Positions 14,995 through 23,104 are shown, numbered from the stretch's first letter. The stretch: DNA of 26,000 bases from Labilithrix sp. (GCA_028287035.1 JAQBQL010000071.1:1-26000); one strand, 5' to 3'. Notes: generated by a model not told the origin, from the letters alone. Numbers and translations are program-made.

Positions 14995-16464
14995 CTAGCC
15001 CGGCACGCTCGGGCGCGGCAAGAAAAAGGAGGGCCGCAGGGCGGCCGCGACGAGGAGGCAGAGCACCGGGGTCGCCACCACGTGGTAGCGGTCCTCGCCG
15101 AAGAAGATGGCGTGCGTGAGGACCGTGCTCGCGAGGAGCGTCGCGGCCATGAGCAGCGCCGGCGGCGCGGCGGGACGGCCCGGCAGAGGCAGGAACGGCA
15201 GGACGCTCGACGCGACCGCGATCGGCCAGAACGTCGGGCTGCCGGCGTCGAACGCGAGCCATGCGGCGACCACCGCGACGACGAGGAGGACGCCCTGCAC
15301 GATCCGCCCCGCGCGCCGGTCACCCGCGGCGCCCGCCGCACGACGTGCCAACGGCCACGCGACGAACGCGAGCGGCGATGCCGCGAGCAGGAGGCGATGA
15401 AGGAACGTGAGCGCGCCCCGCCAGCGGACGCGGCGCTCCTCGGGCCACGCCGCGGGCCGGGCCTCGTGGAGGTACTCGACCGCGAACGACTCGTGATCGA
15501 ACGTGAAGGCGAGCTTGGCCGGCACGAGCGACAGCCAGCGGCGCGGCGCGGCCTTCACGCTGGCGATCCCGTAGTCGAGCCAGCAGCGATCCTGCTGGAC
15601 CTGGCCGGTGACGTCGCGGCAGCCGTCCTCGGAGCGGAGCGTCTCGAAGCGGCCCGTCGCGCGCGGGAACGCGCCGATCGCGAGGTTCCAGCCGGCGTTG
15701 GTGCTGACGAGCGCGCAGCCGTCCATCACCGCGCAGTTCCGTGCCGTCCACGGAAGCACCGGGAGGAGCGTGGCCGCGCACGCGACGACCACCGCGATCG
15801 CGTACCGGCCGGCGCGCGCGACGCGCGGCTCGCGCTCACGATGCGCCACCGCGAGCGCGAGGAACGGCGCGCAGAGGAGAGCCTGCGGCCGGACCAGCAC
15901 GCCGAGGCCGAGCACGACGCCGCCGAGCGCGATGCCCCGGAGCGCCGAGCCGCGCGCGCGCGCCGTGAAGAGCGCGACCCAGAACGCCGCCAGCACGAGC
16001 AGCGCCGACAGCGGCTCCGTCATGAGCAACGCCCCGTAGAGGACGAGGCCGGGATGAACCGCGACGAGCGCCCCGGCCACCATCGCGCGGATGGGCGACA
16101 GCGCCTCGCGCGCGAGCAGCCACGTCACCACCGCGAGGAGCGCGCCGACGAGCGCATTGGCCGCCGCCGCGACGCCGTGCGTCGCCCCGAAGAGCCGGTA
16201 GAACAGCCCGAGGAACGCGCTGTAGCCGACCGGGTAGTGACACCACGGATGCCAGACGGCGTGCCCGTCGCGCATCACCTCGTCTGCGTACCCGAGCCCG
16301 CTCGCCAGGTGACGCGCGCCGAAGTCGTAGTAGTGACCGTCCCACACGGGCTCGCCGGCGAGCAGGCGCGCCGCCACGAGCCGGACCGCGAACGCGACGA
16401 CGAACAGCGCGACGCCGAAGACCGCCGTGCCCCGGCGGGCCGGCTCGGCGGCCCCCGCGCTCAC
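14995..16464 (-). CDS. Multi-pass GT-C glycosyltransferase (ArnT/PMT-like, GT39/GT83-type)
   Basis: This 489-aa integral membrane protein has about ten or more hydrophobic helices. After the first helix comes an extracytoplasmic loop with VWDGHYYDFG (Asp42, Asp47) and HPWCHYPVGYSAFLGLFYRLFG, the layout of lipid-linked-sugar transferases of the GT-C fold in which an early-loop Asp is catalytic. Near the C-terminus, FFGEDRYHVVATPVL resembles the family's conserved Arg/Tyr motif. Such enzymes move a sugar from a polyprenyl-phosphate donor to lipid A, protein or another acceptor in the envelope; the acceptor here is unknown. The start is GTG 16464, overlapping the TGA of the MinD-like gene (GTGA), so it is translationally coupled to it. 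The open frame continues upstream to 17661, but that part is antisense-frame noise within the MinD-like gene. Confidence 0.85.
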   Translation of the reverse strand: MSAGAAEPARRGTAVFGVALFVVAFAVRLVAARLLAGEPVWDGHYYDFGARHLASGLGYADEVMRDGHAVWHPWCHYPVGYSAFLGLFYRLFGATHGVAAAANALVGALLAVVTWLLAREALSPIRAMVAGALVAVHPGLVLYGALLMTEPLSALLVLAAFWVALFTARARGSALRGIALGGVVLGLGVLVRPQALLCAPFLALAVAHREREPRVARAGRYAIAVVVACAATLLPVLPWTARNCAVMDGCALVSTNAGWNLAIGAFPRATGRFETLRSEDGCRDVTGQVQQDRCWLDYGIASVKAAPRRWLSLVPAKLAFTFDHESFAVEYLHEARPAAWPEERRVRWRGALTFLHRLLLAASPLAFVAWPLARRAAGAAGDRRAGRIVQGVLLVVAVVAAWLAFDAGSPTFWPIAVASSVLPFLPLPGRPAAPPALLMAATLLASTVLTHAIFFGEDRYHVVATPVLCLLVAAALRPSFFLPRPSVPG

Positions 16465-18029
16465 GACACGTTCTTCTCGCGCATGCGACGCAGGTACGTG
16501 CGCTGGACGTGCGCCGGATCGAGCCGCAGGTACTTCGCGACCTCGGTGACGAAGCCGCGCACGTAGACGATGGCCGGGAGGTCGCCGTACGACTCCTCCT
16601 CGAGCGCCGCGAGGTGGGACTTCGAGATCTTCGTGCGCGAGCTGATCTCGCCGAGCTCGATGCCCTGCGACTCGCGCACCTTGCGGAGCAGCGGGCCGGT
16701 GAACTCGGTGTCGGGGCCGATCTCGCGTGCGAGCTCGCTCTGCAGCATCAGCTGCTCGGCGGCGAGCGCGGGCCGCGCGATCATGCTCGAGATCGCCGGC
16801 TCGTCGGCGTCCGGGAACATGGAGAGGTCGTAGGCGCGGCGGCGCACCGGATCGAGCAACGTGTCGTGCGCCTCCTCGATGCGCGCCTGCGACGCCTCGA
16901 GCTCCGCGTCGCCGACGAGCGAGGTCGTCGCGAGCCCGCCCGTCGCGTAGACCTCGCGCTGCCGCTTGTACGCGCGGCGGATCTCCTCGTCGTTCGAGGA
17001 GCGTCCGACGCCGAGCACCACGTAGTAGTCGGGGGCGCCTTCCGGGAGCGGCGGAGCGACGTGCACGATCTCCTGGCGAGCCGCGGTGAGCGCGACCACG
17101 CGGCGCGCGATGCGCTCGATGTTGCGCGCCGCCTTGGAGGTGGGGCTGTCGACGAGGAGCGGCTTCTTGCGGCGGACCGAGAGCCACACGGTGTCGTCGT
17201 TCTCGACCCAGCCGAGCTCGTCGAGCGCGATGCCGTAGTGGCGCAGGCACAGGGCGCTCATCGAGGTCGGCAGCTCGAGGTCGGTGCGCACGCGCGTCTG
17301 GTTGACGGCGAGGTAGAGGTGCATCCGCTTCGCCTCGGCCCACGCGAGCTCGGCGAGGCCGCGGTCGATCTTGGTGAGCGCCCGGATCAGCTCGAGGGGC
17401 GCGGGAAGACGCCCGATCTCCTTGATGGCGCGGTCGACGAGGCCGAGGCGGAAGCGGTCCCGGATGAGCGAACGACGGAGCCGGCGGCGGTAGGCGGCGC
17501 GCACGAAGCGGTACGTCGCCTCGATGGCGGGCGGCTCCGGCACGGTCACGCAGATCGCGAAGTCGGCGGCGAGCATCACGTCGAGCGCGAGGTGCGCGTG
17601 CCCCGGCCCCACGTCGACGACGAGGTAGTCGACGGGCAGCGACTTCAGGCGCGCGAGCCACCGGCTCTTCCGACCGGCGCGGAGCTGGAGGGGCGGCTCG
17701 ATCGCGTCGTGCGGGCCGGGCAGGATCGAGAGGCCGGGCACCGCGGTGGGCACGAGCGCCTTCATCAGCTCGTCGACGCTGCCGTCCAGCGAGATGGGCT
17801 GCGCGAGCGCCTGCACGCCGAACTGCACGTGCAGGTTGGCGCCCGTGGGGTCGATGTCGACGAGCGCCACGCTCTTGCCGAGCTGCGCGAAGTAGACGGC
17901 CAGGTTCTGCGCGATGAGGCTCTTGCCGACGCCGCCGCGGCCGCCGCCGATCGCGAGGAGCCGCCGGGCTCCGCGCACGCCTTCCAGGTGATCGAGCTCG
18001 ATCGAGGGCGGCGGAACGCTCTCCGTCAC
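16461..18029 (-). CDS. MinD-like ATPase fused to a J-like domain and a RodZ-type HTH
   Basis: This protein of about 522 residues has three modules. Residues 20-310 form a MinD/ParA-class P-loop ATPase: GGGRGGVGKS (28-37), DIDPTGANL (57-65), and VVDVGPGHAH (switch II, Asp138). The signature Lys of the deviant Walker A (KGGxGKS) is Arg31. Residues about 332-400 begin DYYVVLGVGRSSNDEEIRRAYK and end RRRAYD, clearly J-domain-like, but where HPD should stand the loop reads VYATGGLA. Residues about 445-505 form an HTH of the RodZ/HTH_25 type (RKVRESQGIELGEISSRTKI, then VYVRGFVTEVAKYL). There is no transmembrane helix. MinD-type ATPases usually position something at the pole, membrane or nucleoid. 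The start GTG 18029 overlaps the response-regulator stop and its own stop overlaps the glycosyltransferase start, so the three are made together. Confidence 0.9.
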   Translation of the reverse strand: MTESVPPPSIELDHLEGVRGARRLLAIGGGRGGVGKSLIAQNLAVYFAQLGKSVALVDIDPTGANLHVQFGVQALAQPISLDGSVDELMKALVPTAVPGLSILPGPHDAIEPPLQLRAGRKSRWLARLKSLPVDYLVVDVGPGHAHLALDVMLAADFAICVTVPEPPAIEATYRFVRAAYRRRLRRSLIRDRFRLGLVDRAIKEIGRLPAPLELIRALTKIDRGLAELAWAEAKRMHLYLAVNQTRVRTDLELPTSMSALCLRHYGIALDELGWVENDDTVWLSVRRKKPLLVDSPTSKAARNIERIARRVVALTAARQEIVHVAPPLPEGAPDYYVVLGVGRSSNDEEIRRAYKRQREVYATGGLATTSLVGDAELEASQARIEEAHDTLLDPVRRRAYDLSMFPDADEPAISSMIARPALAAEQLMLQSELAREIGPDTEFTGPLLRKVRESQGIELGEISSRTKISKSHLAALEEESYGDLPAIVYVRGFVTEVAKYLRLDPAHVQRTYLRRMREKNVS

Positions 18030-18856
18030 GAGAGCCCGCCGCGTCGCGAGGTGGGCCCGGGGGCGATCGAGCCCGCCTTGGCGAGCCGCGCGCGGCGGAG
18101 GAGCCCGAAGATGCGCGCCGCCAGCTCGGGCGCGCGGAACGGCTTCGGCAGGAAGTCGTCGGCGCCGCTGGCGAAGGCGTCGACCACGTCGCGCGACGTG
18201 GGCTGCCCGCGGCCGCCGCCCAGGAAGAGCACGGGCAGGGGACCGCGCGGGCCCCGGTGCAGCGAGCGCACGAACTCGAGCGGCTCCATGCCGGGCGTGT
18301 GGAAGTCGAGGACGAGGGCGTCGAACGTCGCGTCGAGCACGCGCTGCTCGGCCTCGGCGGCGGTGCCGGCGACCTCCACGAACATGCCGATGTCGGTGAG
18401 CATCTGCCGGAGCTCTTCCCGCGCGGCGTCGTCGTCGTCGACGAGGAGGATGCGCGCGCCGAAGGGCAGCCGGCTCGACTCGACCACGCTGGACGGCGGG
18501 TTGTCGTTGTCCGAGAACCCGATCGCGGGCGTCACCGGCAGCGGGAGGCTTGCCGGCGCCGCCACCGGGCGCGCGGCGCGCATGTGCTCGCTGCGCGACT
18601 CGCTGCGGGCCGCGACGAACTGGAGGAGGCGGTCCCAGTCGCGGCGTTCGAACGCGACGTGCGGGTCACCGGCCGCGCAGACCGCCCGGGCCGCAGCCGC
18701 GGTGGCCCGCCGCTTCGAGCCGATCTCGAAGATCGCGAGGATCCACTCCCCGTCGGTGACGGTCTCGCCCTCGGGCAGCGCAAGCGACCCGCGCGCGTCC
18801 CCGAGCGCGGCGGAGAAGCGGGCGATGTCTTCGAAACGAAAGACGACGCTGCGCAA
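18026..18856 (-). CDS. Response regulator with atypical N-terminal domain
   Basis: From TTG 18856 this is 276 residues. The first about 95 (VVFRFEDIARFSAALG and a beta-rich stretch) are an unidentified domain that loosely recalls divergent PilZ-type domains in myxobacteria; this is not secure. A Pro/Ala linker follows. Residues about 134-255 form a receiver: RILLVDDDDAAREEL (acidic pocket), phospho-acceptor Asp184 in LVLDFHTPGM, and Lys238 in FLPKPF. The conserved Thr/Ser at the end of strand 4 is Gly (VLFLGGGRG), which may weaken phosphorylation-driven switching. I chose the TTG at 18856 because a TAGAGA hexamer puts the mRNA start four bases upstream; another TTG at 18895 would add 13 unlikely residues. 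It leads the coupled module with the MinD-like and glycosyltransferase genes. Confidence 0.85.
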   Translation of the reverse strand: MRSVVFRFEDIARFSAALGDARGSLALPEGETVTDGEWILAIFEIGSKRRATAAAARAVCAAGDPHVAFERRDWDRLLQFVAARSESRSEHMRAARPVAAPASLPLPVTPAIGFSDNDNPPSSVVESSRLPFGARILLVDDDDAAREELRQMLTDIGMFVEVAGTAAEAEQRVLDATFDALVLDFHTPGMEPLEFVRSLHRGPRGPLPVLFLGGGRGQPTSRDVVDAFASGADDFLPKPFRAPELAARIFGLLRRARLAKAGSIAPGPTSRRGGLS

Positions 18857-18866
18857 GGTGAGAGCA

Positions 18867-18872
18867 TCTCTA
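18867..18872 (-). promoter_or_regulatory. Predicted -10 (TAGAGA) for the response-regulator module
   Basis: Minus-strand TAGAGA predicts transcription from about 18860, four bases before the TTG at 18856. It would drive the coupled genes down to 14995. Divergent from the TAAGCT element of the DsbA-like gene. Confidence 0.4.
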
Positions 18873-18927
18873 GTCGCCCCGGGCCCGCTGCGCAAAGCCC
18901 GCCGTGGCCGTTGTCCTCACGTGGTGG

Positions 18928-18933
18928 TAAGCT
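18928..18933 (+). promoter_or_regulatory. Possible -10 (TAAGCT) for the DsbA-like gene
   Basis: TAAGCT predicts a start near 18940, seven bases before ATG 18947. Weak on its own; listed because the spacing matches that at other genes here. Confidence 0.3.
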
Positions 18934-18946
18934 CCCGGCCGATCGC

Positions 18947-19903
18947 ATGGCTCTGAAAGCGCTAGTTGTCGGAATCGTTGGCTTTATCAGCCTCTCCCAG
19001 TCCATGTGTGGCAAGTCCACCACCGCCGAGGACCCGGCGAAGGACAAGCCCACGCCGGAGGTCGCGCTCGAGGGCGTGGACACGAGCGCGCTGACGCCGC
19101 GCGAGAAGAAGGAGTTCGGGACGTACGTCTCCGAGTTCCTCTCGCCGTGTCAGAACGTGCCGGTCAGCATCGCGCAGTGCATCCAGGAGAAGCGCGCGTG
19201 CGACCGTTGCCAGCCGGCCGCGAAGTACGTCCTGCGCGGCGTGAAGGACGGCATGACGCGGGATCAGGTCGAGAAGGCATACAAGGGGCGGTTCGATCCC
19301 TCCGGCGTGAAGAACGTCCCGATCGACGGCTCGCCCGTGCGCGGACCCGAGAGCGCGCCGGTCACGATCGTCGAGTTCGCCGATTTCGAGTGCCCGCACT
19401 GCGGCGAGGTCGCCCCGATCATCGACAAGGTGCTCGAGGCCCACAAGAACGAGGTGCGCTTCGCCTTCAAGTTCTACCCGCTCCCCAGCCATCCCCACGC
19501 CGAGATCGCGGCCCGCGCCGCCGCCGCGTCGATGGGCCAGGGCAAGTTCTGGGAGATGCACCACGCGCTCTTCACGAACCAGCGTCATCTCGAGCAGACC
19601 GACCTCGACAGCTACGCGAAGGAGCTCGGCATCGACGTGTCGCGCTTCCACGCCGACATGCAGTCGAACCAGACCTCGGACCGCATCGCCAAGGACAAGA
19701 AGCTCGGCGAGGACCTCATGATCGCCGGCACGCCGAGCATCTACATCAACGGCCGCGTGTACGACGGCCACCAGGAGCTCGGCGAGTGGGTGACCCAGGA
19801 GCTCGCCACGATCAAGGCAGGCGGCGGCTCGGCGCCGGCCCCCTCCGCATCGCCCTCGGCCGCTGCCTCCGCCTCCGCCGGCGGCCCCGCGCCGAAGAAG
19901 TGA
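18947..19903 (+). CDS. DsbA-like thioredoxin-fold protein with Cys-rich N-terminal module
   Basis: This 318-aa exported protein begins with a hydrophobic segment (MALKALVVGIVGFISLSQSM) followed by Cys21, which could be a signal peptide or a non-canonical lipoprotein anchor. Residues about 45-115 form a small Cys-rich helical module (SPCQNVPVSIAQC, ACDRCQPAAKYVL, then GMTRDQVEKAYKGRFD), whose tail resembles the CcmH-type helical hairpin. Residues about 120-290 form a DsbA-family thioredoxin fold with active site CPHC (Cys149, Cys152) and cis-Pro263 in AGTPSIYING. It should catalyse thiol-disulphide exchange in the periplasm. The last about 25 residues are a low-complexity Ala/Ser/Pro tail. The next gene starts one base after its stop, so they are probably co-translated, though an exonuclease partner is unexpected. 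The open frame extends upstream to 18257, but that part is not coding. Confidence 0.92.
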   Translation: MALKALVVGIVGFISLSQSMCGKSTTAEDPAKDKPTPEVALEGVDTSALTPREKKEFGTYVSEFLSPCQNVPVSIAQCIQEKRACDRCQPAAKYVLRGVKDGMTRDQVEKAYKGRFDPSGVKNVPIDGSPVRGPESAPVTIVEFADFECPHCGEVAPIIDKVLEAHKNEVRFAFKFYPLPSHPHAEIAARAAAASMGQGKFWEMHHALFTNQRHLEQTDLDSYAKELGIDVSRFHADMQSNQTSDRIAKDKKLGEDLMIAGTPSIYINGRVYDGHQELGEWVTQELATIKAGGGSAPAPSASPSAAASASAGGPAPKK

Positions 19904-19904
19904 C

Positions 19905-20645
19905 GTGAGCCGGTCCGTCTCCGACGGCTGCGGCTGCTTTCCGACGGGCCGGCACTACCCCGGGATCGCGCACCTCCTCAAGGTGCAGATCCGCGGGCTC
20001 GTCGCCGGCTTCGCGAACGACGTCCCGTGGGAGGAGCTCGACGTCGCGCTCCTCGACGTCGAGACGACCGGGCGCGACGCGTCGGTCGACCGCGTCGTCG
20101 AGGTCGGCATCGTGGTCGGCCGTCGCGGCGGGATCGTCGCCCGGTACAACTGGCTCATCAACCCGGGCATGCCCATCCCGGCCGAGGTGACCGCCATTCA
20201 CCACATCACGGACGAGATGGTGGCCGACAAACCGCGGTTCGAGGCGGTCGCCTCGGAGATCGCCAACGCGCTCCGCGGCTGCGTCCCGGCCGCCTACAAC
20301 GCGCTGTTCGACCGCGCGTTCATGCAGAGCGAGTTCTTCCGCGCGAAGGTCGATGCGACGGGCGTCCCGGCGCTGAGTCGCGAGGTCGAGTGGCTCGATC
20401 CGCTGGTGTGGGCCCGCGAGATCCAGGAAGGCGAGAAGTCCCGCTCGCTCGGTGACGTTGCGGCGCGGCTCGGTGTCGCGCTGGAGAATGCACACCGTGC
20501 CGAGGACGACGCCGAGGCGGCGCTCCGCGTCCTGTACGCGCTCGCCCAGGACTCGCGCATGCCTCGCGCATACGGCGCGATGGTCCAGGAGCAGCGGCGC
20601 ATCGCGCAGGTCCAGGCCGACGCGCGGCGCATGTGGCGAAGCTGA
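19905..20645 (+). CDS. DnaQ-like 3'-5' exonuclease (DEDDh), second copy
   Basis: This 246-aa protein carries one exonuclease domain (about 45-215) with all DEDDh ligands: Asp51 and Glu53 in LLDVETTG, Asp136 in AYNALFDRAFM, His197 and Asp202 in NAHRAEDDAEAAL. The IHHITDEMV segment is typical of the epsilon/PolC-like branch, closer to true DnaQ proofreading domains than the other exonuclease in this window (1409-2284). It could serve as a proofreading subunit or a repair/RNA-processing nuclease; sequence alone does not decide. The N-terminal about 40 residues (with CGCFPTG) are not recognised. The start is GTG 19905, one base after the stop of the DsbA-like gene. Confidence 0.9.
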   Translation: MSRSVSDGCGCFPTGRHYPGIAHLLKVQIRGLVAGFANDVPWEELDVALLDVETTGRDASVDRVVEVGIVVGRRGGIVARYNWLINPGMPIPAEVTAIHHITDEMVADKPRFEAVASEIANALRGCVPAAYNALFDRAFMQSEFFRAKVDATGVPALSREVEWLDPLVWAREIQEGEKSRSLGDVAARLGVALENAHRAEDDAEAALRVLYALAQDSRMPRAYGAMVQEQRRIAQVQADARRMWRS

Positions 20646-20653
20646 GAAAGCTC

Positions 20654-20703
20654 GGCGCTGACGCGTCCGACAAAAAGCTGTTTGGGGGGTGACGCGTCGC
20701 GCC
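20654..20703. promoter_or_regulatory. Paired GACGCGTC palindromes upstream of citrate synthase
   Basis: The perfect 8-bp palindrome GACGCGTC occurs at 20660-20667 and 20691-20698, 31 bases apart (about three helical turns). Flanks extend this to an imperfect inverted repeat (GGCGCTGACGCGTC and GACGCGTCGCGCC). The second copy overlaps the region where the -35 of the citrate synthase promoter would sit. It could be a repressor or activator site; a terminator for the exonuclease gene is less likely because the loop is long. Confidence 0.4.
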
Positions 20704-20711
20704 AGCTTCCC

Positions 20712-20717
20712 TAGACT
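20712..20717 (+). promoter_or_regulatory. Predicted -10 (TAGACT) for citrate synthase
   Basis: TAGACT predicts a start near 20724, leaving a leader of about 21 nt to GTG 20745 that holds a strong Shine-Dalgarno. Unlike most genes here, this one has a conventional leader. Confidence 0.45.
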
Positions 20718-20727
20718 CCCCGACCTC

Positions 20728-20734
20728 AAGGAGG
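20728..20734 (+). promoter_or_regulatory. Ribosome-binding site of citrate synthase
   Basis: AAGGAGG, a near-perfect Shine-Dalgarno, lies ten bases before GTG 20745 and fixes that start. It is the strongest such site seen in this window, in keeping with a highly expressed TCA-cycle enzyme. Confidence 0.8.
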
Positions 20735-20744
20735 CCCGAGCGCC

Positions 20745-22031
20745 GTGACCGAAAAGGTTGAATTCAAGCTGAAAGACTCGACGTTCGAGGCCCCCGTGAT
20801 CGAGGGCACCGAGAACGAGAAGGCCATCGACATCGCCAGTCTTCGCGCGAAGACCGGCCTCGTCACCATCGACCCGGCGTTCATGAACACCGCGTCGACG
20901 AAGAGCGCCATCACGTTCCTCGACGGCGAGAAGGGCATCCTCCGTTACCGCGGTTACCCGATCGAGCAGATCGCCGAGAAATCGCGGTTCGTCGAGACCT
21001 CCTACCTCCTCATCTACGGCGAGCTGCCGAACAAGCAGGAGCTCGAGCGGTTCTCCACGAACCTCACGCGTCATTCCTTGATCCACGAGGACATGAAGCA
21101 CTTCTTCGACGGCTTCCCGTCGACGGCCCATCCGATGGCCGTTCTCTCGTCGATGGTCTGCTCGCTCTCCACGTACTACCCGGAAGAGCACGACATCAAC
21201 GACAAGGAGAAGATGGACATCACCATCGCTCGCTTGATCTCGAAGGTCCGCACCATCGCGGCCTACGCGTACAAGCGCTCGATCGGCCAGCCGTTCATCT
21301 ACCCGCGCAACGACCTGAAGTACGCGGCGAACTTCCTCCACATGATGTTCGCGGTCCCCTCGGAGCCGTACGAGATCGACCCCGAGATCGAGAACGCGAT
21401 GAACCTCCTGTTCATCCTCCACGCCGATCACGAGCAGAACTGCTCGACCTCGACGGTGCGTCTCGTCGGCAGCTCGCGCGCGAACCTCTTCGCGTCGATC
21501 GCGGCCGGCATCCTCGCCCTCTGGGGCCCGCTCCACGGCGGCGCCAACCAGGAGGTCATCGAGATGCTGGAGAAGATCCAGGCGGACGGCGGCGACGTGA
21601 AGAAGTACGTCGAGCTCGCCAAGCAGAAGAACTCGAACTTCCGCCTCATGGGCTTCGGTCACCGCGTCTACAAGAACTTCGACCCCCGCGCGAAGATCAT
21701 CAAGGCGACGGCCGATACGGTCCTCGGGAAGCTCGGCATCAAGGACCCGCTCCTCGACATCGCCAAGGAGCTGGAAGAGGCCGCGCTCAAGGACAGCTAC
21801 TTCGTGGAGCGGAAGCTCTATCCGAACGTCGACTTCTACTCCGGCATCATCTACCGGGCCCTCGGCTTCCCGACGAGCATGTTCACCGTGCTCTTCGCGA
21901 TCGGTCGTCTGCCGGGCTGGATCGCCCACTGGAAGGAGATGATGGAGGACACCACCACGAAGATCGGGCGTCCGCGCCAGATCTACACGGGCGCGACCGC
22001 CCGCGAGTACGTCCCCATCGACAAGCGCTAG
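20745..22031 (+). CDS. gltA: Citrate synthase
   Basis: This 428-aa protein is a full-length bacterial (type I, hexameric-type) citrate synthase, which condenses acetyl-CoA and oxaloacetate at the entry to the TCA cycle. The catalytic residues are His264 in [10 protein letters not shown], His306 in [14 protein letters not shown], and Asp363 in NVDFYSG, almost the same numbering as the E. coli enzyme. The N-terminal beta domain ([21 protein letters not shown]) is present, so it is the long form. The GTG start is set by the AAGGAGG site. It would use acetyl-CoA released by the thiolase encoded earlier in the window. Its TAG stop shares a CTAG palindrome with the stop of the convergent prepilin peptidase gene. 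Confidence 0.98.
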   Translation: MTEKVEFKLKDSTFEAPVIEGTENEKAIDIASLRAKTGLVTIDPAFMNTASTKSAITFLDGEKGILRYRGYPIEQIAEKSRFVETSYLLIYGELPNKQELERFSTNLTRHSLIHEDMKHFFDGFPSTAHPMAVLSSMVCSLSTYYPEEHDINDKEKMDITIARLISKVRTIAAYAYKRSIGQPFIYPRNDLKYAANFLHMMFAVPSEPYEIDPEIENAMNLLFILHADHEQNCSTSTVRLVGSSRANLFASIAAGILALWGPLHGGANQEVIEMLEKIQADGGDVKKYVELAKQKNSNFRLMGFGHRVYKNFDPRAKIIKATADTVLGKLGIKDPLLDIAKELEEAALKDSYFVERKLYPNVDFYSGIIYRALGFPTSMFTVLFAIGRLPGWIAHWKEMMEDTTTKIGRPRQIYTGATAREYVPIDKR

Positions 22032-23104
22032 AGCGCCCCGAACAGGGGCGAGAGCCGTGAAGCGATCCAGGGGCTGAAGAACAAGAGCTCCAGGCATCCC
22101 AGGATCAGGAACGGTCCGAACGGAAGGCGGGCACGAGGAAGGACGGTGACGTCCGCTTCGCTGCCCGCTTCTTCGTTGGCCTCCGGCTCGGCTGGCTCGT
22201 CCTTCCAGGCGACGCCGAACAGCCGGTAGAGGAGCTTCAGGAGGAACGGGTTGTTCTCGTCCTCGGTCAGCGGATCGGCGGCGAGCTCGCGCTGCGCCTC
22301 CTCGTCGCCAGCGGCGGCCGCGGCGCGGAGCTCGTCGACCTCCTTCTGCACGGCCTCGGGAAGCTTCGTCTCGATGCCGAGGAGCCGCGTGACGCCCGCG
22401 TAGACGGAGCCCTGGAGCGCGCCCGCGAAGAGCACGAACACCGCGCCCGGCCAGCCGAACCACGCGCCGGCGAGCGCGATGAGCTTCGCATCGCCCATGC
22501 CCATGCCCGTGCGTCCGAGGAGGCCCTTGTAGAGGAAGATGAAGGGTAGCCAGATCACGAGGAACCCGGTCGCCGCGCCGACGAGCGAGCTCGTGAGCGG
22601 CAGCCCGCGCAGCGTCGCGGTGACCACGCCGATGATGGTGCCCCCGATGGTGATCGAGTCGGGCAGGAACATGTGCTCGGCGTCGATGAACGCCGCCGCG
22701 AGGAGCCCCATGCAGAGGGCGAAGTCCGCGAGGTAGACGGCGATCGCGCGCGCCGCGGGCTCTTGCTCGGGCATCTGGAGGATGATGCCCTCGAGGATCG
22801 CGAGCGACAGCAGCCCGCCGATGAGCTCGACGAGCGGATACCGCGGGCTCATCTTGACGCCGCAGCAGCGCGCGCGGCCGCGGAGGAGGAGGTAGCCGAG
22901 GACCGGGATGTTGTCGTAGCCGCGGATCGGCTTTCCACAGCCCGGGCAGTGCGACGCGGGACGCACCACGCTCATCTCGCGCGGCACCCGGTAGATGACG
23001 ACGTTGAGGAAGCTGCCCCAGATGAGCCCGAAGAACAGCGCGAACCCGCGCAGCACCCAGACGGGGAACCAGGAGTAGAGCTCTGCGAGCGAGCCCAGGC
23101 CCAT
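22028..23104 (-). CDS. pilD: Type IV prepilin peptidase/methyltransferase
   Basis: This 358-aa, multi-pass inner-membrane A24-family aspartic peptidase cleaves and N-methylates prepilins of type IV pili and type II secretion. The N-terminal methyltransferase-associated loop has [24 protein letters not shown] and [15 protein letters not shown], with the two Cys pairs of the zinc-binding site. The catalytic Asps are Asp141 ([11 protein letters not shown]) and Asp205 (GMGDAKL). It is longer than the usual about 290 residues because of a charged, Ala/Glu-rich insertion of roughly 75 residues (about 250-325) before the last transmembrane helix. The start is ATG 23104, preceded by a GGGA; an adjacent GTG at 23107 is also possible. 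In a myxobacterium it would serve twitching-motility pili. The symbol is assigned by family, not by locus. Confidence 0.93.
   Translation of the reverse strand: MGLGSLAELYSWFPVWVLRGFALFFGLIWGSFLNVVIYRVPREMSVVRPASHCPGCGKPIRGYDNIPVLGYLLLRGRARCCGVKMSPRYPLVELIGGLLSLAILEGIILQMPEQEPAARAIAVYLADFALCMGLLAAAFIDAEHMFLPDSITIGGTIIGVVTATLRGLPLTSSLVGAATGFLVIWLPFIFLYKGLLGRTGMGMGDAKLIALAGAWFGWPGAVFVLFAGALQGSVYAGVTRLLGIETKLPEAVQKEVDELRAAAAAGDEEAQRELAADPLTEDENNPFLLKLLYRLFGVAWKDEPAEPEANEEAGSEADVTVLPRARLPFGPFLILGCLELLFFSPWIASRLSPLFGAL

Noticed and set aside
16465..17661. Upstream extension of the glycosyltransferase frame
   Set aside because: The extra about 399 codons are an alternative frame of the MinD-like gene. 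The real start is GTG 16464 in the GTGA overlap.
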